From: an uncultured Candidatus Melainabacteria bacterium
Lineage (GTDB): Bacteria; Cyanobacteriota; Vampirovibrionia; Gastranaerophilales; Gastranaerophilaceae
DNA: 15,201 nt
Direction of reading: 5' to 3'
NCBI GenBank assembly: GCA_937895785.1
Contig: CALBKW010000131.1
Location: 1 to 15,201 of the forward strand
In this document: positions 4,818 through 12,806 of the stretch, in pieces
Numbering within the stretch: the stretch's first letter is position 1
Layout of the letters: each line of letters opens with the position of its first letter
Program-made: the position numbers and the translations under genes
Notes under the pieces: generated by a model
The model's database searches: none
The model's input: the letters and a program-made list of their open reading frames with translations, nothing else
Told to the model about the DNA's origin: nothing

Positions 4818-7142
4818 ATGGTGAATAATTCATACCAAGTTAATAAAAAGAAAGATATAGCTATTAACGTGTTTATAGCAACAATCTTTGTGCTTGCATT
4901 GGTAGGTGTTTTCACATTGTTCCACCTAATGACAACTCAAATAAAATCTTCAGAAAAAATTACCTCTGAGGTTGCACAACAATTATCATACAACGTACAT
5001 AACCGTATCGTTGGCGATTTACAAGTATTGGAAATGATTGCAAGCTCAATTGGATATGACGTAAAGAACTTTAAACCTCAAGATTTGACTGCCTACCTAA
5101 CAACAGGCGGAAGACAAGCATCATTTAAGGCGTTTTCTTTCATCAAGCTTGACGGTACAGCGTATACTGCGGTAAGAGATGAAGGTATAAAACCTGTTAC
5201 TAATATGGCAAAAATGCCTTGTTTTAAAGTTGCAAAAGCAGGTTCTACTTGTTTTGACAGGGTACAAGAAGTTCCAACAAGTGGCGTTGAAACATTCAGA
5301 AATATTTATGCTGTTCCAATTTATTACAACTCAAAAGAAGTAGGAGTTTTGTCTGCTGTAGTCAGAGCTGATATCTTCAAAAATATTTTAGATATCAACA
5401 CATTCAACCAAACTGCATTCAGCCATATTATTAAAAATAATGGTGATTACGTATTACGCTCAGATAATCCTGCAGTTGAAGACACTATAAACTTTTTTGA
5501 CCAAAAAATTAAATTCATAAACGTAAAATCAGATGTTGTAAAAAAACAAATTGAAAACAACGATAGCGGAGTTTATTGGACTTATTTGGACGGACAATTC
5601 TGGCTATTCGCCTTTACTCCAGTATCATACAACAATTGGCAACTTGTACTATTCGTTCCTGGAAAAGTTCTTGCCCTAAGCGTTGTTGAAATCATTTTCT
5701 TTACAATTGGAATTATGTTGGCAATAAATTGCTTGTTATTCTTAATTTTGAAACGCATTGATATGCTTCAAAGAAAGAATTACGAAGAGATGATGAAACT
5801 TGCGTTTGTAGATGAAATTACAAGCGGTCCAAACAAGGCTAAGTTCTACATTGAAGCTCAAAAAATTGTTGAAAACATTTCAGCAAATGAAAAGTACGCA
5901 CTTGTGTTGATGGATATTACCAAATTCAAGGTTATAAACGAGATTTATGGTTTTGATATTGCAAATACAATTTTGAAAGATTTGTACGAAATCATAAAGA
6001 AAAACTTGCCTAAAGACACTCTTTTGGCTCGCTCATTTGCTGCAAATTATTTATTTATACTTAATTATAACGAAGAAAGTGACATAAATTGTATTATTGA
6101 CAAAATTCACCAAGATATTGAAGAATTTAATATAAATGTGATGCCACAACTAAAATCGTCTAAAAATAACAAAGTAGCAGCAAAATTAGTACCTTTATTT
6201 GGTGTTTACCTAATTAGTGACGTGACAGTACCAATTAACATTATGTGTGACCGTGTAAGCCTTGCTAAACGTACTATTGTTGACGATATTAATAAATACA
6301 TTTCATACTATGATGACAACTTAAGAAAACAATTATTAAGTGAAAAGAATATTGAAGATGAGATGCATAACGCCTTAGCTACAGGACAGTTTGTTATGTA
6401 TTTGCAACCAAAATACGACATGAAAACACTTACTGTTGTCGGTTCTGAAGCTCTTGTACGCTGGATTCACCCAACAAAAGGATTTATTGCTCCGAATGAT
6501 TTTATACCACTTTTTGAAAAAAATGGATTCGTTTTGAATATTGACCGCTATATGTGGGAACAAGCTTGTAAGGCAATTCGTTCTTGGATAGACCGAGGAT
6601 TTAAGCCTGTTCCTATTTCGGTAAATGTTTCAAGACTTCACTTAAGCAACGAATTTTTCATTGATGATTTAAAAGATTTAATCAAAAAATATCAAATTCC
6701 ACCTGAATTGTTGGAACTTGAGTTAACCGAATCTGCAGGCTTTGAAGATTTTGAAAAATTCTTAGAAGTTGTAAACGAATTGAAAAAACAAGGTTTTAGC
6801 ATTGCAATGGACGACTTTGGCTCTGGATATTCTTCTTTGAATATGTTACGTCAAATTCCTTGCGATATCTTGAAATTAGATAGAGGATTTATCAACGATT
6901 CTACTACAGATGAACGCGGTAAAATCGTAGTTCAACATGTTCTTTCAATGGCTAAAAACTTGGAATTAAAAACAGTTTCAGAAGGTATTGAAACCGTAGA
7001 ACAAGCACAATTTTTAACAGATTCAGGTTGTGACATTGCACAAGGTTTCTTGTATGCAAAACCAATGAGTTTGGAAGACTTTGAAATCGTAGCATTTAAA
7101 AACAAAACCGTGAACATCGACGGACTTGATTTGCATAAGTAA
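4818..7142 (+). CDS. Membrane sensor with degenerate GGDEF and intact EAL domain
   Basis: This 774-residue protein should hydrolyse cyclic di-GMP in response to an external signal. A transmembrane helix (about 15-38) is followed by an extracytoplasmic Cache-like sensor (about 45-275), a second helix (about 286-311), a GGDEF domain (about 325-500) and an EAL domain (about 515-755). The GGDEF signature is replaced by FAANY (407-411), so cyclase activity is very unlikely; the domain may be structural or regulatory. The EAL domain keeps the expected catalytic and metal residues: E544 in SEALVRW, N603, E635/E638 in ELTES, D665-D666 in DDFGSG, K686, E722 and Q742. The sensor has two close cysteines, C135 and C145. 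The gene is monocistronic, with its own promoter and a strong terminator. The ligand cannot be predicted. Confidence 0.93.
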   Translation: MVNNSYQVNKKKDIAINVFIATIFVLALVGVFTLFHLMTTQIKSSEKITSEVAQQLSYNVHNRIVGDLQVLEMIASSIGYDVKNFKPQDLTAYLTTGGRQASFKAFSFIKLDGTAYTAVRDEGIKPVTNMAKMPCFKVAKAGSTCFDRVQEVPTSGVETFRNIYAVPIYYNSKEVGVLSAVVRADIFKNILDINTFNQTAFSHIIKNNGDYVLRSDNPAVEDTINFFDQKIKFINVKSDVVKKQIENNDSGVYWTYLDGQFWLFAFTPVSYNNWQLVLFVPGKVLALSVVEIIFFTIGIMLAINCLLFLILKRIDMLQRKNYEEMMKLAFVDEITSGPNKAKFYIEAQKIVENISANEKYALVLMDITKFKVINEIYGFDIANTILKDLYEIIKKNLPKDTLLARSFAANYLFILNYNEESDINCIIDKIHQDIEEFNINVMPQLKSSKNNKVAAKLVPLFGVYLISDVTVPINIMCDRVSLAKRTIVDDINKYISYYDDNLRKQLLSEKNIEDEMHNALATGQFVMYLQPKYDMKTLTVVGSEALVRWIHPTKGFIAPNDFIPLFEKNGFVLNIDRYMWEQACKAIRSWIDRGFKPVPISVNVSRLHLSNEFFIDDLKDLIKKYQIPPELLELELTESAGFEDFEKFLEVVNELKKQGFSIAMDDFGSGYSSLNMLRQIPCDILKLDRGFINDSTTDERGKIVVQHVLSMAKNLELKTVSEGIETVEQAQFLTDSGCDIAQGFLYAKPMSLEDFEIVAFKNKTVNIDGLDLHK

Positions 7143-7157
7143 AAGACTAACTTTAAT

Positions 7158-7191
7158 AATCGGTCGGCTGATAAATCAACCGACCGATTTT
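7158..7191 (+). terminator. Terminator after the EAL-domain gene
   Basis: A perfect 10-bp stem, AATCGGTCGG (7158-7167) with CCGACCGATT (7180-7189), has a 12-base loop that can pair further, and is followed by TTTT. It lies between convergent genes. The T-run is on the plus strand, so it mainly stops the EAL gene, though it could also hinder minus-strand readthrough from rubrerythrin. Confidence 0.8.
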
Positions 7192-7227
7192 ACAGTATTT
7201 AGTAATTAATTGCTAATATATTTGGGG

Positions 7228-7770
7228 TTATGCAAAATATCTTTTTAATAGTCCGTCAAAGCCTCTACCGTGGCGAGCTTCGTCTTTAGCCATTTCGTGA
7301 ACAGTGTCATGGATTGCATCTAAGTTAAGTTCTTTAGCTCTTTTTGCAATTTCCATTTTACCTGCACAAGCGCCACATTCAGCATCTGCTCTCATTTCCA
7401 AGTTTTTCTTTGTTGAATCTGTAATTACTTCACCTAACAATTCAGCAAATTTTGCAGCGTGTTCAGCTTCTTCAAATGCATATCTTTTGAATGCATCTGC
7501 GATTTCTGGATAGCCTTCTCTTTCAGCAACTCTTGACATTGCCAAGTACATACCAACTTCTGTGCATTCACCGTTAAAGTTTTCTCTTAAACCTTGTAAA
7601 ATTTCTGCATCAACGCCTTTAGCTACGCCAACTACATGTTCTGTAACATAAGTTTTTTCACCTTCTGTAGCTTTATTGAATTTACTAGCTGGAGCGCCAC
7701 ATTGAGGGCATTTTTCTGGAGCCTCATTACCTTCGTGAACATATCCGCATACTGAACATACAAATTTCAT
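7228..7770 (-). CDS. rbr: Rubrerythrin with N-terminal rubredoxin domain (reverse type)
   Basis: This is a 180-residue cytosolic non-haem iron protein of the peroxide-reducing rubrerythrin family. The N-terminus carries a rubredoxin-like iron site with C5-x2-C8 and C21-x2-C24. The ferritin-like four-helix domain follows (about 55-178) with candidate di-iron ligands E68 (in GECTE), E101 and H104 (EEAEH), E131, E159, and E164/H167 (DEARHG). In classical rubrerythrins the rubredoxin domain is C-terminal; this swapped order is the reverse-rubrerythrin layout common in strict anaerobes, where it acts as an NADH-linked peroxidase with partner redox proteins. The start is supported by AAAGGAAA just upstream. 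It is a single-gene unit with its own promoter. The role in removing H2O2 is inferred from the family. Confidence 0.93.
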   Translation of the reverse strand: MKFVCSVCGYVHEGNEAPEKCPQCGAPASKFNKATEGEKTYVTEHVVGVAKGVDAEILQGLRENFNGECTEVGMYLAMSRVAEREGYPEIADAFKRYAFEEAEHAAKFAELLGEVITDSTKKNLEMRADAECGACAGKMEIAKRAKELNLDAIHDTVHEMAKDEARHGRGFDGLLKRYFA

Positions 7771-7801
7771 ATCATATTTCCTTTCTTATTTCGTATTAAC
7801 A

Positions 7802-7835
7802 TGCCAACTATAACACATAAAATTTCAATTGGCAA
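7802..7835 (-). promoter_or_regulatory. Rubrerythrin promoter with overlapping inverted repeat
   Basis: The minus strand shows TTGCCA (7830-7835), 17 bases, then TATAGT (7807-7812). An inverted repeat TGCCAA (7802-7807) / TTGGCA (7829-7834) spans the promoter, one arm over the -35 box and the other just past the -10. This could be an operator, for example for an oxidative-stress repressor, but the arms are short and 21 bases apart. Confidence 0.45.
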
Positions 7836-7871
7836 TAGGGATATTAAGAAATATGAAAATAATTATCAGTT

Positions 7872-8513
7872 TTATATTAACACTTCTTTGTAAGTTTTAA
7901 AATGTGCTTTGCAAACTTCAATAAGTTTTTCTTTACCGTGCTTAGCAATAAATTTTGCGGCAGCCTCTTTAACAATTGAATTACATCCTTTTGGAAAATC
8001 ACAACCGTAGGTAAGTTCCATTTGCTTCATTTTTTGTACGAAAGTTGCACGAGCAAGAACACTTGCTGCAGCAACAGCAATGTCACTTTCTGCACGAACC
8101 ATTTGTTCTAAACGAATAGTCTGACCTCGTTTTTGAAGCGCATTTTTAATTAAGCTTTCATCACCGAACTTGTCCGAAAGGGCATATTCACACATATTTT
8201 TTTCCAAAATATTTTCAATTGCTTTTGCATGTCCCCAAGCTAATAACTTGTTGAGGTTTGCAAAATTTTTGTATAATTCGTTATATTTATGATTTCCAAC
8301 AGCGATTACAGAATAAACGGCATGCTTTTTAATTTGTTCTGCCATTTCTAAAATTCTTTTGTCTGTAATTGTCTTGGAATCTCTAATTTTTAAATCTGTA
8401 AATAATTTGGCAGTTTTCTCATCAACCATAACCCCTGCAATTACAAGAGGTCCAAAGAAATCACCTTTTCCTGACTCATCAGTTCCGATATGTGTAATAA
8501 ATTTTTCTTCCAT
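7872..8513 (-). CDS. rnhC: Ribonuclease HIII, catalytic domain only
   Basis: The 213-residue protein cleaves the RNA strand of RNA-DNA hybrids. TDESGKGDFFGPLVIAG (11-27) is the RNase HIII form of the type 2 RNase H signature, with catalytic D12 and E13; RNase HII usually has DEAGRG instead. Further acidic residues are at D114 (ALSDKFG) and in ESDIAVAAASVLAR (142-155, with D144). Typical RNase HIII proteins are about 300 residues, with an N-terminal TBP-like substrate-binding domain of roughly 80-90 residues. Here the protein begins just before the catalytic domain, so that domain is absent. The ribosome site is weak (TTAAGA). It is divergent from dapB, sharing a 70-bp promoter region. Confidence 0.88.
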   Translation of the reverse strand: MEEKFITHIGTDESGKGDFFGPLVIAGVMVDEKTAKLFTDLKIRDSKTITDKRILEMAEQIKKHAVYSVIAVGNHKYNELYKNFANLNKLLAWGHAKAIENILEKNMCEYALSDKFGDESLIKNALQKRGQTIRLEQMVRAESDIAVAAASVLARATFVQKMKQMELTYGCDFPKGCNSIVKEAAAKFIAKHGKEKLIEVCKAHFKTYKEVLI

Positions 8514-8533
8514 ATTAAAATCTTAACATATAT

Positions 8534-8562
8534 TTGAAAATTTGCCATATTTTAAGTAAAAT
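8534..8562 (+). promoter_or_regulatory. Promoter of the dapB-asd-hldC-lpxD-lpxC-fabZ operon
   Basis: TTGAAA (8534-8539), 17 bases, TAAAAT (8557-8562). Transcription would start near 8569, only about 15 bases before the dapB ATG, just enough for the AGAGG ribosome site (8571-8575). Such a short leader leaves no room for a lysine riboswitch or attenuator. Confidence 0.6.
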
Positions 8563-8583
8563 TAATGAAAAGAGGTAGATTTT

Positions 8584-9330
8584 ATGATAAAAGTTGCAGT
8601 TTGCGGTGCAAACGGAAAAATGGGTAAAGAAGTAGTTAATGCGGTTAATACAGATAACGAAACTGAATTAGTTGCAAAAATTGATATTGTGAACGGAGAA
8701 TTTTCTTCAATTGAAGAAGCTCACAAGTCAAAAGAAATCGATATTTTAGTTGATTTTACTCAACCAAAATCAATTTATGAAAACGCTTTGTACTGTTTAA
8801 ATAACGGAATTAATATTGTAATCGGCACAACTGGTTTGAAAGATGAGCAAATTGAAGAATTAAAACAACTTTCAGAAAAGAATAAAGTTGCTTGTTTTAT
8901 TGCTCCAAACTTTTCAACAGGCGCTGTTTTGATGATGAAATTCGCTCAAATAGCAGCAAAATATTTTGATAATGCTGAGATTATTGAACTTCACCACAAC
9001 CAAAAGAAAGATGCACCTTCAGGAACTGCTGTAAAAACCGCACAACTTATGGCAGAAGCAAACAAATCTTTCACGTCAGGCAACTGCGAAGAAACAGAAA
9101 CCATTAAAGGTGCAAGAGGTGCAAATTCATACGATAATATTCACATTCACTCGGTTAGAATGCCAGGTTATATGGCATCTCAAGAGGTTTTGTTCGGCTC
9201 TGACGGTCAAATTCTTTCAATTCGTCACGATTCAACAAACAGAACTTGCTACATGCCAGGAGTTATGATGGCTGTAAAATATGCGTATGAACACAAAAAC
9301 TTTACTTACGGATTAGACAACATTTTATAA
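8584..9330 (+). CDS. dapB: 4-hydroxy-tetrahydrodipicolinate reductase
   Basis: DapB reduces 4-hydroxy-tetrahydrodipicolinate to tetrahydrodipicolinate with NAD(P)H, a step toward diaminopimelate (peptidoglycan) and lysine. The 248-residue product has an N-terminal dinucleotide-binding loop GANGKMG (8-14), VDFTQP (56-61), GTTG (81-84), APNFSTGAVLMMKFA and the signature ELHHNQKKDAPSGTA (135-149), with catalytic H137 and K141 equivalent to H159 and K163 of E. coli. Length is slightly below the E. coli enzyme (273). The start is supported by AGAGG and the position of the nucleotide-binding strand. It heads a six-gene run; asd, an earlier enzyme of the same pathway, follows after 28 bp. Confidence 0.97.
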   Translation: MIKVAVCGANGKMGKEVVNAVNTDNETELVAKIDIVNGEFSSIEEAHKSKEIDILVDFTQPKSIYENALYCLNNGINIVIGTTGLKDEQIEELKQLSEKNKVACFIAPNFSTGAVLMMKFAQIAAKYFDNAEIIELHHNQKKDAPSGTAVKTAQLMAEANKSFTSGNCEETETIKGARGANSYDNIHIHSVRMPGYMASQEVLFGSDGQILSIRHDSTNRTCYMPGVMMAVKYAYEHKNFTYGLDNIL

Positions 9331-9358
9331 AAATAAAAGGAAAAAGGAAAAACTAAAA

Positions 9359-10375
9359 ATGAGAAAACCAAGACTTGCCGTTTTAGGGGCAACAGGAGTA
9401 GTTGGAAGACACATCTTAGAAATCTTAGAACAGTTAGAAGTACCTTATGAAAGTATTAAACTTTTATCAAGTGCAAAAAGCGCTGGCACAAGATTGAACT
9501 TTGATGGCGTTGAACACATTGTAGAAGAAGCAAAACCAGAAACCTTCGACGATGTTGATATCGTTTTAGCTTCTGCTGGCGCATCTACAAGCAAAAAGTT
9601 TGCACCTGAAATCGTAAAACGTGGCGGACTTATTATTGATAATTCAAGCGCTTTTAGAATGGAAGAAAAAGTACCTCTAGTTATTGCAGGAGTAAACGAT
9701 GAAGACTTAAAAGAACATGCCGGAATTATCGCAAATCCAAACTGTTCAACTTCTCAATTAATTTTGGCTTTAAAACCTTTACACGAACTAGCTACAATCA
9801 AAAGAATGATTGTTTCTACATATCAATCAGTTAGTGGTGCTGGACTTGCTGCAATTAATGAACTTAAAGAAAACACAAAAGCAAGGCTTGAAGACAAACC
9901 ATTCACACCAGTAAAATTTACTCAAGAAATCGCATTTAACTGTATTCCACAAATTGATGATTTTTGTGAAAACGGTTACACAAAAGAAGAAATGAAAGTT
10001 ACAAACGAAACAAGAAAGATAATGCACTTTTCAAAAGATTTACCAATTTCTTGTACTGCAGTAAGAGTTCCTGTTTTTGTTGGTCACTCTGAAGCTATAG
10101 ACCTTGAATTTGAAAAACCAATTGATGTCGCTCAAGCAAGAAATGCATTAGCAAATGCTTACGGCATTGAAGTTGTTGACGACATTCAAAACAAAGTATT
10201 CCCAACTGCAATTCAAGCAGAAGGTAAAGACCCTGTTTATATTGGAAGAATTAGAAAGAACATCGCGTTTGAAAACGGTTTGTCATTCTGGTGCGTAGGT
10301 GATAACTTAAGAATTGGCGCTGCTTTGAACACTGTTAGAATTTGCAAACGCGTAATAGAAATGGGGTTATTCTAA
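9359..10375 (+). CDS. asd: Aspartate-semialdehyde dehydrogenase
   Basis: Asd reductively dephosphorylates aspartyl-4-phosphate to aspartate semialdehyde with NADPH, feeding lysine/DAP and the threonine/methionine branch. The 338-residue product shows the nucleotide-binding loop LGATGVVGR (9-17), substrate-site sequence NSSAFR (95-100), the active-site loop NPNCSTSQ with nucleophile C129, and a second motif RVPVFVGHSEA with R236 and catalytic H243. Length is normal for the family. Two AAGGA stretches precede the ATG. The stop codon overlaps the hldC start in a TAATG junction, so translation is probably coupled. Confidence 0.97.
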   Translation: MRKPRLAVLGATGVVGRHILEILEQLEVPYESIKLLSSAKSAGTRLNFDGVEHIVEEAKPETFDDVDIVLASAGASTSKKFAPEIVKRGGLIIDNSSAFRMEEKVPLVIAGVNDEDLKEHAGIIANPNCSTSQLILALKPLHELATIKRMIVSTYQSVSGAGLAAINELKENTKARLEDKPFTPVKFTQEIAFNCIPQIDDFCENGYTKEEMKVTNETRKIMHFSKDLPISCTAVRVPVFVGHSEAIDLEFEKPIDVAQARNALANAYGIEVVDDIQNKVFPTAIQAEGKDPVYIGRIRKNIAFENGLSFWCVGDNLRIGAALNTVRICKRVIEMGLF

Positions 10376-10851
10376 TGGGTAAACTTGTTACACAAGACGA
10401 TATCGTTGCAATAGTAAGAGATTTACAAAGAAAAGGCAAGACAGTTGTAACAACAAACGGTTGCTATGATATTTTGCACGTAGGACACGTAAGATATTTA
10501 CAAAAAACAAAAGAAGTGGCAGATGTTTCAGTCGTAATGTTAAATTCAGATGCTTCTGTTAAGAAAATTAAAGGGGAAAATCGCCCTATTAACACTGAAT
10601 TAGACCGTGCAGAAATATTATGTGCTTTATCTTGTGTCGATTATGTGGTAATATTTGATGAGAAGTCACCTTGTGGTCTATTAGATAGAATAAAACCCGA
10701 CTTCCACACAAAAGGAGCAGATTACACCCTTGATACCCTTCCAAAAGAAGAGAAAGATGTAATTTTAAAAAATCACATTAACGTGAAATTTATCGAATTT
10801 GTGCAAGGAAAATCAACCACATCGACAATAGAAAAAATGAAACATTCATAA
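10375..10851 (+). CDS. hldC: HldE-C/RfaE2-type heptose-phosphate adenylyltransferase
   Basis: The 158-residue cytosolic nucleotidyltransferase probably makes ADP-heptose from D-glycero-beta-D-manno-heptose 1-phosphate and ATP for LPS core or related glycans. The signature TTNGCYDILHVGHVRYL (26-42) contains the HxGH nucleotide-binding site (35-38). GENRP (67-71), RAEIL (78-82), KPDFHTKGADY and the C-terminal GKSTTSTI match RfaE2-type enzymes. The kinase half of HldE is absent, so the activity is a stand-alone protein. The start at 10375 overlaps the asd stop in TAATG; a GGGG lies at suitable distance upstream. An in-frame ATG at 10342 lies inside asd and is less likely. Related cytidylyltransferases share the fold, so substrate identity rests on motif match and the LPS context. 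Confidence 0.88.
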   Translation: MGKLVTQDDIVAIVRDLQRKGKTVVTTNGCYDILHVGHVRYLQKTKEVADVSVVMLNSDASVKKIKGENRPINTELDRAEILCALSCVDYVVIFDEKSPCGLLDRIKPDFHTKGADYTLDTLPKEEKDVILKNHINVKFIEFVQGKSTTSTIEKMKHS

Positions 10852-10873
10852 TTATATAAAGGAGAACAAAAGA

Positions 10874-11968
10874 ATGAAGGAATTTTCAGTAGAAGAAATT
10901 TCGCAAATCGTAGGCGGTATGCTAACAAAAGTTGAAGATGCAAAAATTCAAATGATAGCGCCACCATTGCTATGTGACGAACACATGTTAGCTTTAGCAT
11001 TAAGCGAAGAAGAAATCGGTAATGTAGCAAAATCAAAAGCAAAAGCTGTTTTAGTTCCATTAGGTGTAAATCTTGAAGGCGTAACAACTATTGAAGTTGA
11101 AAGACCAAGACTTGCAATGATGAAATTATTAACATTATTCTACGAAGAACCTAGAGTAAACGACGGCTACCACCCATCAGCAGTTATTCACCCAGAAGCA
11201 CAAGTTGCAGAAAGCGCTTCAATCGGTGCAAACGTTGTAATTTCAAAGGGTGCAGTAGTTGGCGAAAATACAAAAATTTTACCAAACTCATACATTGGTA
11301 ACAATGCAAAAATCGGTGCAAACTGCTTCTTCCACGCTGGCGTAAACATCGGCGACAGAGTTGTAGTTGGTGACCACTGTATTTTACACCACGGCGTATC
11401 TTTAGGCGCTGATGGTTTCAGCTTTGTAACTGAAAATCCTGATAATATTGAACAAGCAAGAAAAGATGGTGAAATCAAGATTGAAAACAAAGAACAAAAA
11501 ATCTTCAAAATTCCATCACTTGGTTCTGTTGTAATTGGCAACAACGTTGAAATTGGTGCTAATACAACAATCGACAGAGGTACAATCGAAAACACAATGA
11601 TTGGCGACGATACTAAAATTGATGACTTAGTAATGATTGGTCACAACTGCCGTGTCGGTAAAGGTTGTATGATTGTTTCTCAAGTTGGTATCGCAGGTAG
11701 CTGTGTAATTGGTGACCGTGTTGTAATCGCTGGTCAAGCTGGTTTAGCAGACCACATCAGCATTGGAAGCGACAGCATCGTTGCTGCAGCAGCAGGCGTA
11801 AGCAAATCATTCCCAGAAAAATCAATCGTAGTTGGTACTCCTGCAGTTCCAAGAAAAGAATTTATCAAACAATTAAAAACAATGAAAGATGCTGGCGAAT
11901 TAATTGCTAAATTCAAAAAATACGAACCAATGTTAAAAACATTTTTAGAAGACACTGAAGAAAACTAA
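10874..11968 (+). CDS. lpxD: UDP-3-O-acylglucosamine N-acyltransferase
   Basis: LpxD adds the second hydroxyacyl chain, from acyl-ACP, to UDP-3-O-acyl-glucosamine in lipid A synthesis. The 364-residue protein has an N-terminal uridine-binding domain (about 1-100) and a left-handed beta-helix of hexapeptide repeats (about 101-320). It ends in a helical extension. H257 (in MIGHNCRVG) and H294 (in LADHISIG) have the same 37-residue spacing as catalytic H239 and H276 of E. coli LpxD. The phrase GVSLGADGFSF (174-184) is also typical. The start has a strong AAAGGAG site. It is 22 bp after hldC and 11 bp before lpxC, within one operon. Confidence 0.96.
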   Translation: MKEFSVEEISQIVGGMLTKVEDAKIQMIAPPLLCDEHMLALALSEEEIGNVAKSKAKAVLVPLGVNLEGVTTIEVERPRLAMMKLLTLFYEEPRVNDGYHPSAVIHPEAQVAESASIGANVVISKGAVVGENTKILPNSYIGNNAKIGANCFFHAGVNIGDRVVVGDHCILHHGVSLGADGFSFVTENPDNIEQARKDGEIKIENKEQKIFKIPSLGSVVIGNNVEIGANTTIDRGTIENTMIGDDTKIDDLVMIGHNCRVGKGCMIVSQVGIAGSCVIGDRVVIAGQAGLADHISIGSDSIVAAAAGVSKSFPEKSIVVGTPAVPRKEFIKQLKTMKDAGELIAKFKKYEPMLKTFLEDTEEN

Positions 11969-11979
11969 GAGTAAAAATA

Positions 11980-12795
11980 ATGGCTACAATAAAAAAAGAA
12001 CTTTCAATAAAAGGCAATACATTGATGAAAAATCATGAATGTAACGTGCTAATCAAACCTTCAACATCAGGCAAAATCAAATTTTACCTAGACGGTTATG
12101 ATGATGCAATTGTTGCTGACGTTGATAATGTATGCTCAACAAGCCACTGTGTTTGTGTTGGCAATGGCAACCGCCAAGTAATGCTTATTGAACACTTTAT
12201 GGCTGCTTGTGCGTTCTGTAACATTGATTCTATTGATGTTTACATTGACAAACCTGAAATGCCAGTTCTTGATGGAAGTTCTTATGAATGGGTTAAAGCG
12301 TTTAAAAAAGTTGGTATAGAAAAATCTAAACCAATTTATTACACCTTATTAGAACCCGTTTCATATTTGAATGGCAAAACTCACGTTGTAATCGTTCCTG
12401 ATGATGAGTTAAGAATCTCATACGGCGTAAATTATGACCACCCAGATATGAAAAATCGTTGGGCAAGTTTCACAATGAAAAACCAAAACGAAATTATTGA
12501 AGCTAGAACATTTGGTTTCTTACATGACCTTAAAAAATTCCAATTCTTTGGATATGCAAAAGGGGTTACTCAAGAAAACACTGTTGGATTTACAGACGAC
12601 GGCGGTTACACTACTAAGTTAAGAAGTGATAGAGAACCAATTAAACACAAAATACTAGACATAATTGGTGATTTATACTTAACAGGCGTAAACCCACTAT
12701 ATTTGAAAGCACAAATTATTGCGAAAGAAGCAGGACACGCTGTTCACGTAAAAACAGCACTTAAATTAAAAAGTAAATTAATCAAATGCGAATAA
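11980..12795 (+). CDS. lpxC: UDP-3-O-acyl-N-acetylglucosamine deacetylase
   Basis: LpxC is the zinc deacetylase that commits UDP-3-O-acyl-GlcNAc to lipid A. In the 271-residue product, expected zinc ligands are H72 (LIEHFMAA), H223 and D227 (KHKILDIIGDLY), with general base E71 and catalytic H253 (EAGHAVH). MPVLDGSSYEW (94-104) and ARTFGFLHD (175-183) are characteristic. It is shorter than E. coli LpxC (305). The early G-x-G-L-H-S/T-G element is not conserved: the equivalent region reads GNTLMKNHECNV. The first ATG fits the family's first strand. The ribosome site is weak and overlaps the lpxD stop region. Its own stop codon TAA is part of the TAAGGAG ribosome site of fabZ, a tight coupling. 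Confidence 0.95.
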   Translation: MATIKKELSIKGNTLMKNHECNVLIKPSTSGKIKFYLDGYDDAIVADVDNVCSTSHCVCVGNGNRQVMLIEHFMAACAFCNIDSIDVYIDKPEMPVLDGSSYEWVKAFKKVGIEKSKPIYYTLLEPVSYLNGKTHVVIVPDDELRISYGVNYDHPDMKNRWASFTMKNQNEIIEARTFGFLHDLKKFQFFGYAKGVTQENTVGFTDDGGYTTKLRSDREPIKHKILDIIGDLYLTGVNPLYLKAQIIAKEAGHAVHVKTALKLKSKLIKCE

Positions 12796-12806
12796 GGAGC
12801 ATAAAA

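Noticed and set aside
8514..8583. Lysine riboswitch or attenuator upstream of dapB
   Set aside because: The promoter leaves a leader of about 15 bases, and the whole divergent intergenic region is only 70 bp with no stable fold.
10342..10374. Upstream in-frame ATG for hldC giving an 11-residue N-terminal extension
   Set aside because: It lies wholly inside asd. The TAATG junction at 10375 gives a start matching the family and a typical coupled-operon arrangement.
11188..11595. Long open frames opposite lpxD and opposite other lpx and feoB genes
   Set aside because: They mirror the codon usage and repeat pattern of confirmed genes on the other strand and have no ribosome sites or family resemblance.
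12786..12806. Upstream in-frame ATG for fabZ
   Set aside because: It is inside lpxC with no ribosome site, while 12807 has TAAGGAG at ideal spacing.
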